Shown here: in pieces, positions 1 through 7,902 of the stretch
Layout of the letters: each line of letters starts with the position of its first letter
Position numbering within the stretch: the first letter of the stretch is position 1
NCBI GenBank assembly: GCA_023394655.1
Contig: JAEXAG010000032.1
Coordinates: 1-30,169, forward strand
Reading direction: 5' to 3'
DNA length: 30,169 nt
Origin: Pseudomonadota bacterium
GTDB lineage: Bacteria > Pseudomonadota > Gammaproteobacteria > Xanthomonadales > Xanthomonadaceae
Made by a program: the position numbers and the translations under genes
The notes under the pieces: generated by a model
Database searches by the model: none
Told to the model about the DNA's origin: nothing
Seen by the model: the letters and a program-made list of their open reading frames with translations, nothing else

Positions 1-1785
1 GCGCTGGAAATAATCGGGCGTGTTCATGCGCTCGGTGTGCGTGGCGATCCGCGCTTCAAGTTCTTCGATCTTTCCCGGCAGCGCCTCCAGCTCGCGGGTC
101 TCCTTGTAACCGAGCTTGCGCCGGGGCGCATTCGCTGCCGTGGGGGCCGGTGCCGGGGAAGGTGCCGGCTCGGTTTTCGCGGGCTCCGCAACCGGCATCG
201 CCACGGCCGGACGCTGGCGCAGCCAATCGCCATAACCCCCGACGTACTCGCCGATGCGCCCATCGCCCTCCATCACCAGCGTGGAGGTCACCACGTTGTC
301 GATGAAATCGCGGTCGTGGCTCACCAGCAGGAGCGTGCCGGGGTAATCGGCCAGCAATTCCTCCAGCAGCTCCAGCGTTTCCACGTCCAGATCGTTGGTG
401 GGCTCGTCCATCACCAACAGATTGGACGGTTGCGCGAAGAGCTTGGCCAGCAGCAGCCGGTTGCGCTCGCCGCCGGAAAGCCGGGTGATCGGCGCGCGTG
501 CGCGTTCCGGCGTGAACAGGAAATCCTGCAGGTAGCCGAGCACGTGCTTGCGGCGGCCACCGATCTCCACGCTGTCGCTGCCTTCGGCCACGTTCTCCAT
601 CGCATTCCAGTCCTCGCGCAGGCGGGTGCGGTACTGGTCGAAATAGGCGATCTGCAACTGCGTGCCGCGGCGCACTTCACCGCGATCCGGCACCAGCTCG
701 CCCAGCAGCAGCTTGAGCAGGGTGGTCTTGCCGCTGCCGTTGGGCCCGATCAGGCCGATGCGGTCGCCGCGCAGGATGGTGGTGTCGAACCCGCGGACCA
801 GCACTCGATCACCGTGCGCGAAATCCACGCCCTCGGCCTCGATCACTTTCTTCCCTGAGGCCTGTGCGCCGGCGGCTTCGAGCCGCACCTTGCCGACCTG
901 CTCGCGACGTGCGGCACGCTCGACCCGCATCGCTTTCAGGCGCCTCACGCGGCCTTCGTCACGGGTTCGCCGGGCCTTGATGCCCTGCCGGATCCACGCC
1001 TCTTCCTGCGCCAGCAACTTGTCGAAACGCGCGTTTTCCTGGGCCTCCGCATGCAGGCGCTCCTCGCGGCGGCGCAGGTAGTTCTCCCAATCGCCGGGCC
1101 AGCTGGTCAGCCGCCCGCGATCGATCTCGACGATGCGCGTGGCCAGCGCACGCAGGAAGCGGCGGTCGTGGGTGACGAACACCAGTGCGCCGGACCAGCC
1201 TTTCAGGAAGGTCTCCAGCCAGTCGATGGCTTCGATGTCGAGGTGGTTGGTGGGTTCGTCCAGAAGCAGCAGATCGGGTTCGGCCACCAGCGCGCGCGCC
1301 AGCAGCACGCGGCGCTTCATGCCGCCGGAGAGCCGCGAGAAATCCGCATCGCCGTCCAGTCCGAGCCGCTGCAGGGTATCGGTCACGCGCTGATCGAGCG
1401 TCCAGCCCTGCGCGGATTCGATCTCGCCCTGCACGCGCGCCAATGCATGGGTATCGATCTCGGGCTGTTGTATCAGATGATGGTAGTGCGCCAAGAGCTG
1501 CCCGAGACCGCCGAGACCCTGCGCCACGACATCGAAAACGCTGCCTCGTGCATCCTGCGGGACTTCCTGTTCCAGCCGGGCGATGCGCACGCCGGATTCG
1601 ACGCGGATGTCGCCGTCGTCGGGGCGCTGTTCGCCGGCCAGCAGCTTCAGCAGGGTGGATTTTCCGGCGCCGTTGCGGCCGATGAGCGCGATGCGTTCGC
1701 CGGCTTCGACGCTGAAATCGACCTTTTCCAGCAGCAGCGGGCCGCCGACGCTGAAATCGACGGCATTGAGGGTGATCAGGGGCAT
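1..1785 (-). CDS. uup: ABC-F family ATPase Uup, C-terminus cut off by the window edge
   Basis: This is a cytoplasmic ABC-F protein: two ATP-binding domains and no membrane part. ABC-F proteins act on ribosomes, and Uup is also linked to DNA-structure processing. The first domain has Walker A GRNGAGKS (residues 36-43), signature LSGG and DEPTNHLD. The second has GPNGSGKT, LSGGERNR and DEPTNDLD. A charged linker between them holds many Arg and Glu. After a Pro/Ala-rich stretch a charged coiled-coil-like tail begins (LGYKETRELEALPGKIEELE), which is the Uup hallmark and separates it from EttA. The visible 595 codons stay open to base 1, so only the end of the tail is missing. The start ATG lies 24 bases after the selO stop on the same strand, so the two genes may share a transcript. 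Family assignment is secure; the exact cellular role is not. Confidence 0.95.
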   Translation of the reverse strand, partial: MPLITLNAVDFSVGGPLLLEKVDFSVEAGERIALIGRNGAGKSTLLKLLAGEQRPDDGDIRVESGVRIARLEQEVPQDARGSVFDVVAQGLGGLGQLLAHYHHLIQQPEIDTHALARVQGEIESAQGWTLDQRVTDTLQRLGLDGDADFSRLSGGMKRRVLLARALVAEPDLLLLDEPTNHLDIEAIDWLETFLKGWSGALVFVTHDRRFLRALATRIVEIDRGRLTSWPGDWENYLRRREERLHAEAQENARFDKLLAQEEAWIRQGIKARRTRDEGRVRRLKAMRVERAARREQVGKVRLEAAGAQASGKKVIEAEGVDFAHGDRVLVRGFDTTILRGDRIGLIGPNGSGKTTLLKLLLGELVPDRGEVRRGTQLQIAYFDQYRTRLREDWNAMENVAEGSDSVEIGGRRKHVLGYLQDFLFTPERARAPITRLSGGERNRLLLAKLFAQPSNLLVMDEPTNDLDVETLELLEELLADYPGTLLLVSHDRDFIDNVVTSTLVMEGDGRIGEYVGGYGDWLRQRPAVAMPVAEPAKTEPAPSPAPAPTAANAPRRKLGYKETRELEALPGKIEELEARIATHTERMNTPDYFQR

Positions 1786-1809
1786 GCGGACATTCTAGGT
1801 GGCGCGGCC

Positions 1810-3396
1810 TCAGGACGAACAGGACAACATCGAACATCCCGCCTTGTCGCGTGCCCAATCCGGGCGCTTGCCGGCGAATTCCTCCCGCCCCGGCTGGTCC
1901 TCGTACGGCCGCCGCATCACCTCCAGCAAGTCGTGGATGCCGGCATCATCGCCCGTTTCCGCGCGCTCGATCGCCCGTTGCGCCAGCCAATTGCGCAGGA
2001 TGAACTTCGGATTGGCGCGACGCATCGTCTCGCGCCGGGCATCGGCATCCAGCGCATCCTCCGCCAACCGGGCGCGGTATCGAGCCAGCCAGTCCGCCAG
2101 CGCCTCGCGATGCCGCTCGCGCTTGCCGGCGTCGTAGAACGCCTCCGCGAACCGCTCCGGTGCCAGCGCCTGCGCGTCCGCATCGCCCAACGCGCGAAAG
2201 AAGATCGTCATGTCCACTTCGGCCCGCTGCATCCACGCCTGCAAATCGCGCATCAGCGCCAGATCGTCATCCCGGCACGCCGCCAATCCCAGCTTGCGCG
2301 CGATGTTGTCGCGGTCCATCCGCGCGTACTCGCGGCCATAGGCCTGCAGCCCCGCCTGCAGGGGCGCGACATCGGGGAAGAGCGGCGAGAGCGCGGCCGC
2401 CAGTTGCTGCAGGTTCCACAGCGCGATCCGCGGCTGCCAGCCGAAGCGATAGCGCCGCCCCTGTGCATCGGTGGTGTTGGGGGTGAAGTCCGGATCGTAA
2501 TCGTCGATCCAGCCGTAGGGGCCGTAATCGATGGTCAGCCCCGAGGTGCTCATGTTGTCGGTGTTCATCACGCCGTGGACGAAGCCGACGCGCATCCATT
2601 CCGCCACCAGACGCGCGGTGCGTTCGGCAATCTCACCAAACCACGCGGCCAACGCATGGGCGCGCCCGGCCAGATGCGGGAAATCGCGCTCGATGCAGAA
2701 CGCCGCCAGCTGCCGCAGCAGGGCGACATCGCCGCGCGATGCCGGCAATTCGAAGTGCCCGAAGCGCAGGAACGAAGGCGAGACGCGGGTGACGATCGCG
2801 CCGGGTTCCGGACGCGCATTGCCGTCGTAGAACATGTCGCGCACCACCGGATCGCCGGTCGCCACCAGCGCCAGTGCACGCGTGGTGGGAATGCCGAGAT
2901 GGTGCATGGCCTCGCTGCACAGGAACTCGCGGATGGACGAGCGCAGCACCGCCCGGCCATCGGCATGGCGCGAATACGGCGTCAGGCCGGCGCCCTTGAG
3001 CTGCAGCTCCCAGTGACGGCCATCCGGCGCGCGGATCTCGCCGAGCGTGATCGCCCGGCCATCGCCGAGCTGGCCGGCCCAGCTGCCGAACTGGTGGCCG
3101 CCATAATTGCTCGCGTGCGGCCGCATGCCGGGCAGCAAGGCGTTGCCGCCCAACACCTCGGCGAAGGCCGGCGACGCGGCGTCGGTCGCGGACAGGCCGA
3201 GCGCGTCGAGCATCTCCGCGGACACGGCCACCACCCGCGGCGATGCCACCGGCGTGGGCGACACCGCCGACCAGGCGGCTTCCACCTGGCGACGGCGCGG
3301 CCCGGTTTCCGGGTCGCCCGGCAGCTGTTCGACGAAGCGATTGATCCAGATCCAATCGGCCATGCCGAAGTGCCCGGGTGGCGTTTGCGTTTCCAT
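1810..3396 (-). CDS. selO: Protein adenylyltransferase SelO (YdiU, UPF0061)
   Basis: SelO is a pseudokinase-fold enzyme that transfers AMP from ATP to Ser/Thr/Tyr of target proteins, with a role in oxidative stress in studied members. The 528-residue product has the family blocks SNYGGHQFGSWAGQLGDGRA, LQLKGAGLTPYSRHADGRA (Lys134), then REFL and IPTTRAL. The block HGVMNTDNMSTSGLTIDYGP holds D280, N281 and D290, matching the catalytic and metal-binding residues of the family. The protein ends in S-C-S-S, the place where eukaryotic SelO carries selenocysteine. The ATG at 3396 (METQTPPG) was chosen because it begins just before the conserved MADWIWINRF segment; an in-frame ATG at 3426 would add ten residues and a GGGAGG lies between the two, so the start is uncertain by about ten codons. 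It diverges from the DUF411 gene with only 44 bases between the starts. Confidence 0.95.
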   Translation of the reverse strand: METQTPPGHFGMADWIWINRFVEQLPGDPETGPRRRQVEAAWSAVSPTPVASPRVVAVSAEMLDALGLSATDAASPAFAEVLGGNALLPGMRPHASNYGGHQFGSWAGQLGDGRAITLGEIRAPDGRHWELQLKGAGLTPYSRHADGRAVLRSSIREFLCSEAMHHLGIPTTRALALVATGDPVVRDMFYDGNARPEPGAIVTRVSPSFLRFGHFELPASRGDVALLRQLAAFCIERDFPHLAGRAHALAAWFGEIAERTARLVAEWMRVGFVHGVMNTDNMSTSGLTIDYGPYGWIDDYDPDFTPNTTDAQGRRYRFGWQPRIALWNLQQLAAALSPLFPDVAPLQAGLQAYGREYARMDRDNIARKLGLAACRDDDLALMRDLQAWMQRAEVDMTIFFRALGDADAQALAPERFAEAFYDAGKRERHREALADWLARYRARLAEDALDADARRETMRRANPKFILRNWLAQRAIERAETGDDAGIHDLLEVMRRPYEDQPGREEFAGKRPDWARDKAGCSMLSCSS

Positions 3397-3440
3397 GGGA
3401 TCAACATGGGGGCACGCCTCCCGCATCCAAGCAGGACACC

Positions 3441-4001
3441 ATGTCACGTATTCCCGCCCCGATCGCGCCGACCGCCCTCTTCCTGTCCGCCCTGCTGCTG
3501 ACGGGCTGCGGCAACGCGCCATCCGCAACGGCTGCCAGCCACGCCGCTGAAGCGCCCCCCGCGACGGAATCCGATGTCGCCGGCGGAAGCGCCGCGCCGG
3601 CCATCGCACCCGCCGACGCCCTGCCGACACTCGTGATGCACAAGACCCCGACCTGCGGTTGCTGCGGCGCCTGGGCCGAACGCATGCGCGAGGCCGGCTT
3701 CGAGGTGGAGGAGCGCATCAGCCGCGATCTTTCCCCGGTCAAGGCACGGCTCGGCATCCCGATGGCGAAGGCCTCCTGCCACACCACCGAGGTGGCGGGC
3801 TACGCCATCGAAGGCCATGTGCCGGCCATCGACATCAAGCGCCTCCTGGCCGAGAAGCCGGACGCCATCGGCCTGGCCGTGCCCGGCATGCCGGCCGGAT
3901 CGCCGGGCATGGAACACCCGGAAGGCTACGTGTCGGCGTACACCGTCGAACTGCTGCGCCGTGATGGCAGCAGCGAGGACTACGCCCGCCACGGTGACTG
4001 A
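3441..4001 (+). CDS. DUF411 domain lipoprotein, probable metal-binding
   Basis: A 186-residue exported protein. Residues 1-22 form a lipoprotein signal ending in the lipobox LLLTG before Cys23, so it should be anchored in the envelope. An Ala/Pro-rich linker (about 27-60) leads to the DUF411 domain, with HKTPTCGCCGAW (Cys72, Cys74, Cys75) and a second element AKASCHT (Cys113, His114). These Cys/His groups suggest binding of a soft metal such as copper; DUF411 proteins are often found beside copper-resistance genes, but none is adjacent here. The fold is thioredoxin-like in appearance (TPTCGCC at the usual active-site position). The start ATG has AGGA eight bases upstream. A longer in-frame ORF begins at 3378 but would place charged residues before the signal, so it was rejected. 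Function is inferred. Confidence 0.88.
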   Translation: MSRIPAPIAPTALFLSALLLTGCGNAPSATAASHAAEAPPATESDVAGGSAAPAIAPADALPTLVMHKTPTCGCCGAWAERMREAGFEVEERISRDLSPVKARLGIPMAKASCHTTEVAGYAIEGHVPAIDIKRLLAEKPDAIGLAVPGMPAGSPGMEHPEGYVSAYTVELLRRDGSSEDYARHGD

Positions 4002-4020
4002 ACGCGGCGGCACCACATAC

Positions 4021-4038
4021 GGCCCGGAAGACCGGGCC
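4021..4038. other. Short perfect hairpin after the DUF411 gene
   Basis: GGCCCGG, loop AAGA, CCGGGCC: a perfect 7-bp stem starting 20 bases after the DUF411 stop. No T-run follows, so it is not a convincing intrinsic terminator. It may stabilise the 3' end of the message or aid Rho-dependent ending before the deaD promoter. Confidence 0.45.
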
Positions 4039-4040
4039 TC

Positions 4041-4070
4041 GACGGAGCTTGGGCGCGAGTCGCGTAAACT
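4041..4070 (+). promoter_or_regulatory. Possible deaD promoter
   Basis: A good -10 hexamer TAAACT lies at 4065-4070, 45 bases before the deaD ATG. The only -35 at an acceptable distance (18 bases) is GACGGA, which is poor. The placement between the upstream hairpin and deaD supports it, but this is a by-eye call. Confidence 0.35.
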
Positions 4071-4115
4071 ATCGCCCCGTCCGGTGTCACCCGGCGTCTT
4101 GAACCGGAGCACCCC

Positions 4116-5999
4116 ATGACCATTCCCGCGGCGGATTTCGCCAGCCTCGGCCTGCCCGAACCCCTGCTGAAGGCGCTGGCCGATGTCGGCTACGAATCGC
4201 CTTCGCCGATCCAGGCGGCCACCATCCCGCCGCTCCTGGCCGGCCGCGACGTGCTGGGCCAGGCGCAGACCGGCACCGGCAAGACGGCCGCCTTCGCGCT
4301 GCCGATCCTGGCGCAGATCGATCCGAAGCTCGCCGCCCCGCAGGCACTGGTGCTGGCCCCGACCCGCGAGCTGGCGATCCAGGTCAGCGAGGCTTTCCAG
4401 AAGTACGCCAATCACCTGCCCGGCTTCCACGTGCTGCCGATCTACGGCGGCCAGAGCTACACCCCGCAGCTGCAGGCATTGCGCCGCGGCGTGCAGGTGG
4501 TGGTCGGCACTCCCGGCCGCGTCATCGACCATCTCGAACGCGGCTCGCTGGATCTGTCCCGCCTGCGCGCACTGGTGCTGGACGAAGCCGACGAAATGCT
4601 GCGCATGGGCTTCGTGGACGATGTGGAATCGGTGGTGCAGAAGTGCCCGGCCGAGCGCCAGATCGCGCTGTTCTCGGCCACCATGCCGCCACCGATCAAG
4701 CGCATCGCCCAGACCTACCTGCGCGATCCGGTGGAAGTGGCGATCAAGGCCACCACCACCACCGGCGAGAACATCCGCCAGCGCTACTGGCTGGTCAGCG
4801 GCCTGCAGAAGCTCGATGCGATCACCCGCATCCTCGAGGCCGAGACCTACGACGCGATGATCGTGTTCGCGCGCACCAAGCTCGGCACCGAGGAACTGGC
4901 CGAGAAGCTGGCCGCGCGCGGCATCGCCGCTGCCGCCATCAACGGCGACATGGACCAGAAATCCCGCGAGCGCACCATCCAGCGGCTGAAGGACGGCCAG
5001 CTCGACGTGCTGGTCGCCACCGACGTGGCCGCCCGCGGCCTGGATGTGGAGCGCATCACCCACGTCCTCAACTACGACATCCCCTACGACACCGAAAGCT
5101 ACGTCCACCGCATCGGCCGCACCGGACGCGCCGGGCGCAAGGGCGAGGCGATCCTGTTCGTCACCCCGCGCGAGCGCGGCATGCTGCGGGCGATCGAACG
5201 CGCGACGCGCCAGCCCATCGAACCGATGCAGCTGCCCACCGCCGAGGACGTCAACCAGCAGCGCGTCAGCCGCTTCCGCGACCGCATCGGCAGCGCGCTC
5301 GACGGCCCCGACACCGCACTGTTCCGCGATCTGCTGGAAGCCTACGAGCGCGAGCAGAACGTGCCGATGGCGGAGATCGCCGCGGCGCTGGCGCAGATGC
5401 TGCAGGGCGATACCCCGCTGCTCCTGCCCAATGATCCGCCACCCCCGCCGCCGCGCGAACGCCCGGCGCGGCCGCAGCGCGGCGACGATTACGCACCGCG
5501 CAGCCGCGATGGCGAAGCCGCGCCGCGCCCACCGCGTGCCGCGCATGGCGGCCCGGACGTGGGCATGCAGACCTATCGCATCGAAGTGGGCCACGCGCAC
5601 CGCGTGAAGCCCGGCAACATCGTCGGCGCCATCGCCAACGAGGCCGAGCTGGAAGCGCGCTACATCGGCCGGGTGGACATCCGCACCGAGTTCACCCTGG
5701 TGGACCTGCCCGAAGGCATGCCGGCGGAACTGCTGCAGTTCATGCAGAACGTGCGCGTGGCCGGCCGCCCGATCCGCATGCGATTGGCCACCGACGCCGA
5801 CATCGACCATGTCGACGAGCGTCCGCGCTTCTCGCCGCGCCCGCCGCGTGGCGACGAAGGCGGCTTCCGTCCGCGCCGACCGCATGCCGATGGCGATGCC
5901 GGCGGCCGTTTCAACGATGGCGAGCGCCGCCCCGGCAAGCCCGGCTTCAAGAAGCGCGCCGGCTTCGGCAAGGGCGGTTTCAACAAGCCGCGCGGCTGA
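4116..5999 (+). CDS. deaD: DEAD-box ATP-dependent RNA helicase DeaD/CsdA type
   Basis: An ATP-driven RNA helicase for ribosome assembly and RNA decay, typically important in the cold. The 627-residue product shows all core motifs: Q motif around residues 11-35, motif I AQTGTGKT (50-57), PTRELA, TPGR, DEADEM, SAT, ATDVAARGLDV and HRIGRTGRAGR. A linker rich in Pro and Arg follows. Then comes a C-terminal RNA-binding domain of the DbpA/DeaD kind (starting MQTYRIEVGHAHRVKPGNIV, including IGRVDIRTEFTLVDLP). The last about 60 residues are Arg/Gly/Phe/Lys-rich and end GFNKPRG, a likely disordered RNA-binding tail. Length matches the family. GGAG sits nine bases before the ATG. A strong terminator follows the stop, so deaD probably stands alone. 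Confidence 0.96.
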   Translation: MTIPAADFASLGLPEPLLKALADVGYESPSPIQAATIPPLLAGRDVLGQAQTGTGKTAAFALPILAQIDPKLAAPQALVLAPTRELAIQVSEAFQKYANHLPGFHVLPIYGGQSYTPQLQALRRGVQVVVGTPGRVIDHLERGSLDLSRLRALVLDEADEMLRMGFVDDVESVVQKCPAERQIALFSATMPPPIKRIAQTYLRDPVEVAIKATTTTGENIRQRYWLVSGLQKLDAITRILEAETYDAMIVFARTKLGTEELAEKLAARGIAAAAINGDMDQKSRERTIQRLKDGQLDVLVATDVAARGLDVERITHVLNYDIPYDTESYVHRIGRTGRAGRKGEAILFVTPRERGMLRAIERATRQPIEPMQLPTAEDVNQQRVSRFRDRIGSALDGPDTALFRDLLEAYEREQNVPMAEIAAALAQMLQGDTPLLLPNDPPPPPPRERPARPQRGDDYAPRSRDGEAAPRPPRAAHGGPDVGMQTYRIEVGHAHRVKPGNIVGAIANEAELEARYIGRVDIRTEFTLVDLPEGMPAELLQFMQNVRVAGRPIRMRLATDADIDHVDERPRFSPRPPRGDEGGFRPRRPHADGDAGGRFNDGERRPGKPGFKKRAGFGKGGFNKPRG

Positions 6000-6021
6000 G
6001 CCCAGCCGACCACCGGCCAAT

Positions 6022-6058
6022 GAAAAAGGCGGATCGAGGTGTCCGCCTTTTTCTTTTT
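6022..6058. terminator. Intrinsic terminator after deaD, likely bidirectional
   Basis: A perfect 12-bp stem (6022-6033 with 6042-6053) around an 8-base loop, built on GGCGGA/TCCGCC with A-run and T-run flanks, followed by TTTTT at 6054-6058. It ends deaD. The A-run on the left side means it can also stop transcripts coming leftward from the iron/flavin operon. Confidence 0.93.
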
Positions 6059-6300
6059 GCCTTGGTCCGCGCCGGGTTTTGGAATTGACGACGCGGCTGA
6101 CAAGTGGCTGCCACGCCCGAGGGCCGGCCAGGTGGCTGATTGTGACGATGGCACCAGATCGGACTCGGATCGGGTGCACAAACTGGCACGGGTCTGATTG
6201 GCCATCCAGTTCAGTGCATGAAATCGCCACAATCAGGGGCGCAATCAACCGCGAAGCGCGGGGGAAGGCTCAGCAAGCGCGAGTGGAAAGCGGGAATGTT
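6059..6300. other. Intergenic stretch between converging transcripts, no gene seen
   Basis: No reading frame here resembles a protein and none has a supported start. It is less GC-rich than deaD. The word TGATTG occurs four times within 111 bases, at 6137 and 6195 on the plus strand and at 6230-6235 and 6242-6247 on the minus strand; the first and third copies extend to a 9-bp inverted repeat, CTGATTGTG and CACAATCAG. As both flanking genes end here, promoter function is unlikely. It may be the outer edge of an acquired segment. Confidence 0.5.
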
Positions 6301-7902
6301 TCAGTACACGTCGCGCCGATAACGCCCTTCAGCGCGTAGTGTCTCGCGTGCGTTGTTGCCCAGTATCTCGCCGATGACGGCATCGACGGCCGGTGCCATG
6401 CCCTGCAGGCTGCCGCAGACATGGATCGAGGCGCCTTCATCGATCCATTGCCGCAGGCGTGTGGCTTCGGCCTGCAGTCGATCCTGCACGTAACGATGAG
6501 CGCCGCCATCGCGGGAGTACACCGCATCGAACTGCGGCAGAAAGCCCTGCAACTGCCATGCCGCCAGATCATCGGCGAAATGTGCATCGTGGGCGGCTTG
6601 GCGTTCGCCGAAGATCAGCCAGTTGCGACGCGCACCGGCGGCAACACGGGCGGCCAGATGTGCGCGCAGCCCGGCGATGCCGGTGCCATTGCCGATCAGG
6701 ATCATCGGCTTGTCGCTGGCTGGTGAATGGAAGTAGGGATTGCGTCGGATGCGCAACTCGATCTGGCCGCCGATTTTGCTGTGACGACACAGCCAACCGC
6801 TGCCAAGACCGGGCCGACCGTCTTCATCGCACATCTCGCGCACCAATAGTTGCAACTCGCCTTCCTGCGGAATCGAGGCAATCGAGTATTCGCGGTGTGG
6901 CAGCGGTTCAAGCCGTTCGATCAATTCGCCAGTCGTGAGTCCGGCAACATCGGTGGCGGGCGGCAAATGCATGCCGGTCAGCCAATCGGCCAGTCGTCGT
7001 GGCGATGAATCATCGGTTGTGATGTCGGCTTCGCCATCCAGCCCGGTCTGGTGCAGCCAGGTGGCGACGGTCTGGGCACAATGGCGCGGCCGTGTTTCGG
7101 CGATATCCCCGGCCTGCCAGTCGAGATCGGATGCATCCGATGGTTGCAGCCACAGGCGATGCACCGGCGCCCCGACACTGCCCGGATTCAGGCATTCCCG
7201 TGCCCGCAATATCCATTTCCGATAGCGCGGTGCCACCCAGTCCTGCATCGGGACGATGCCGAGGCTGTGTGCGAGTTGCTGCTGCCAGTGGCGCAATGCA
7301 GCAGGGTCGGCGCGATCGACATCGATGCGGTCGAACAATGGCGTTGCACCGGCCGCGCGCAATGCCTGATCAAGTTTCCGGCCATAGCCACAAAACTGCA
7401 AATAGTCGCTGTCGCCCAGGGCAAGCACGGCATACGAAACATTGCGCAAATCGCAGTCCGACAGGGTAGGCAAGAACCCGAGCGCATGATCCGGGGCATC
7501 GCCTTCGCCGCTGGTGCTGGCGATCAACAGCACATGGCGGTGGGTACGCAGGGTTTCCGGGGTGGCATTTTCGATCGATTGCACGCGCCCGGTGATGCCG
7601 GCGGCGGCCAATGAGTTTGCGGTGGATTCGGCCAGTTCGCTGGCGAATCCGGTCTGGCTGGCCCAGAGAATCAGCACTGTGGATTTGGCATCGGCGCTCG
7701 GGGCGATTGTGGTGTTGCGTCGTGGCCACAACAGGATCGCGCTGAGTGCCGCCCATGCGCCAAATGCCAGCCCGGCAAAGACCAGTCGCGTGGGTGCGGG
7801 GGGGCCGAGCCACCACGGATCGTGCTGCAAGGCAGCGAAGCCGAGCGCGACGGCGATCAGCGTGGCGATCAACAGGCTGTTGCCGAAATGGGTACGGCTC
7901 AT
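6301..7902 (-). CDS. Membrane-anchored diflavin reductase (flavodoxin plus NADPH-ferredoxin reductase, CysJ-like)
   Basis: A 533-residue electron donor. Two hydrophobic helices at about 10-25 and 39-60 anchor it, and PRR right after the second places the rest in the cytoplasm. A flavodoxin domain follows with the FMN loop ASQTGFA (81-87), LIASTSGEGDAP and ALGDSDYLQFCGYG. Then comes an FAD/NADPH reductase module: REYSIAS (FAD), GLGSGWLC, IGNGTGIAGLRAHL (NADPH pyrophosphate site), FGERQ and HVCGSLQGM. It ends in RRDVY, the same aromatic C-terminus as CysJ, which stacks on FAD. It is not a sulfite reductase subunit in context: no cysI or cysH is near, and CysJ has no such N-terminal helices. Its ATG overlaps the apbE stop (ATGA), so translation is probably coupled. 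Likely job: pass electrons from NADPH to the PepSY membrane protein. Confidence 0.9.
   Translation of the reverse strand: MSRTHFGNSLLIATLIAVALGFAALQHDPWWLGPPAPTRLVFAGLAFGAWAALSAILLWPRRNTTIAPSADAKSTVLILWASQTGFASELAESTANSLAAAGITGRVQSIENATPETLRTHRHVLLIASTSGEGDAPDHALGFLPTLSDCDLRNVSYAVLALGDSDYLQFCGYGRKLDQALRAAGATPLFDRIDVDRADPAALRHWQQQLAHSLGIVPMQDWVAPRYRKWILRARECLNPGSVGAPVHRLWLQPSDASDLDWQAGDIAETRPRHCAQTVATWLHQTGLDGEADITTDDSSPRRLADWLTGMHLPPATDVAGLTTGELIERLEPLPHREYSIASIPQEGELQLLVREMCDEDGRPGLGSGWLCRHSKIGGQIELRIRRNPYFHSPASDKPMILIGNGTGIAGLRAHLAARVAAGARRNWLIFGERQAAHDAHFADDLAAWQLQGFLPQFDAVYSRDGGAHRYVQDRLQAEATRLRQWIDEGASIHVCGSLQGMAPAVDAVIGEILGNNARETLRAEGRYRRDVY

Noticed and set aside
1051..3501. Long plus-strand open frame (816 codons) opposite uup and selO
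   Set aside because: It is antisense to two well-recognised genes, its protein is His/Gln/Arg/Ala-rich without any family motif, and high GC creates such shadows on the opposite strand.
3444..6248. Very long minus-strand open frame (934 codons) opposite the DUF411 gene and deaD
   Set aside because: It crosses the deaD terminator and two genes with clear motifs; composition is that of a GC shadow.
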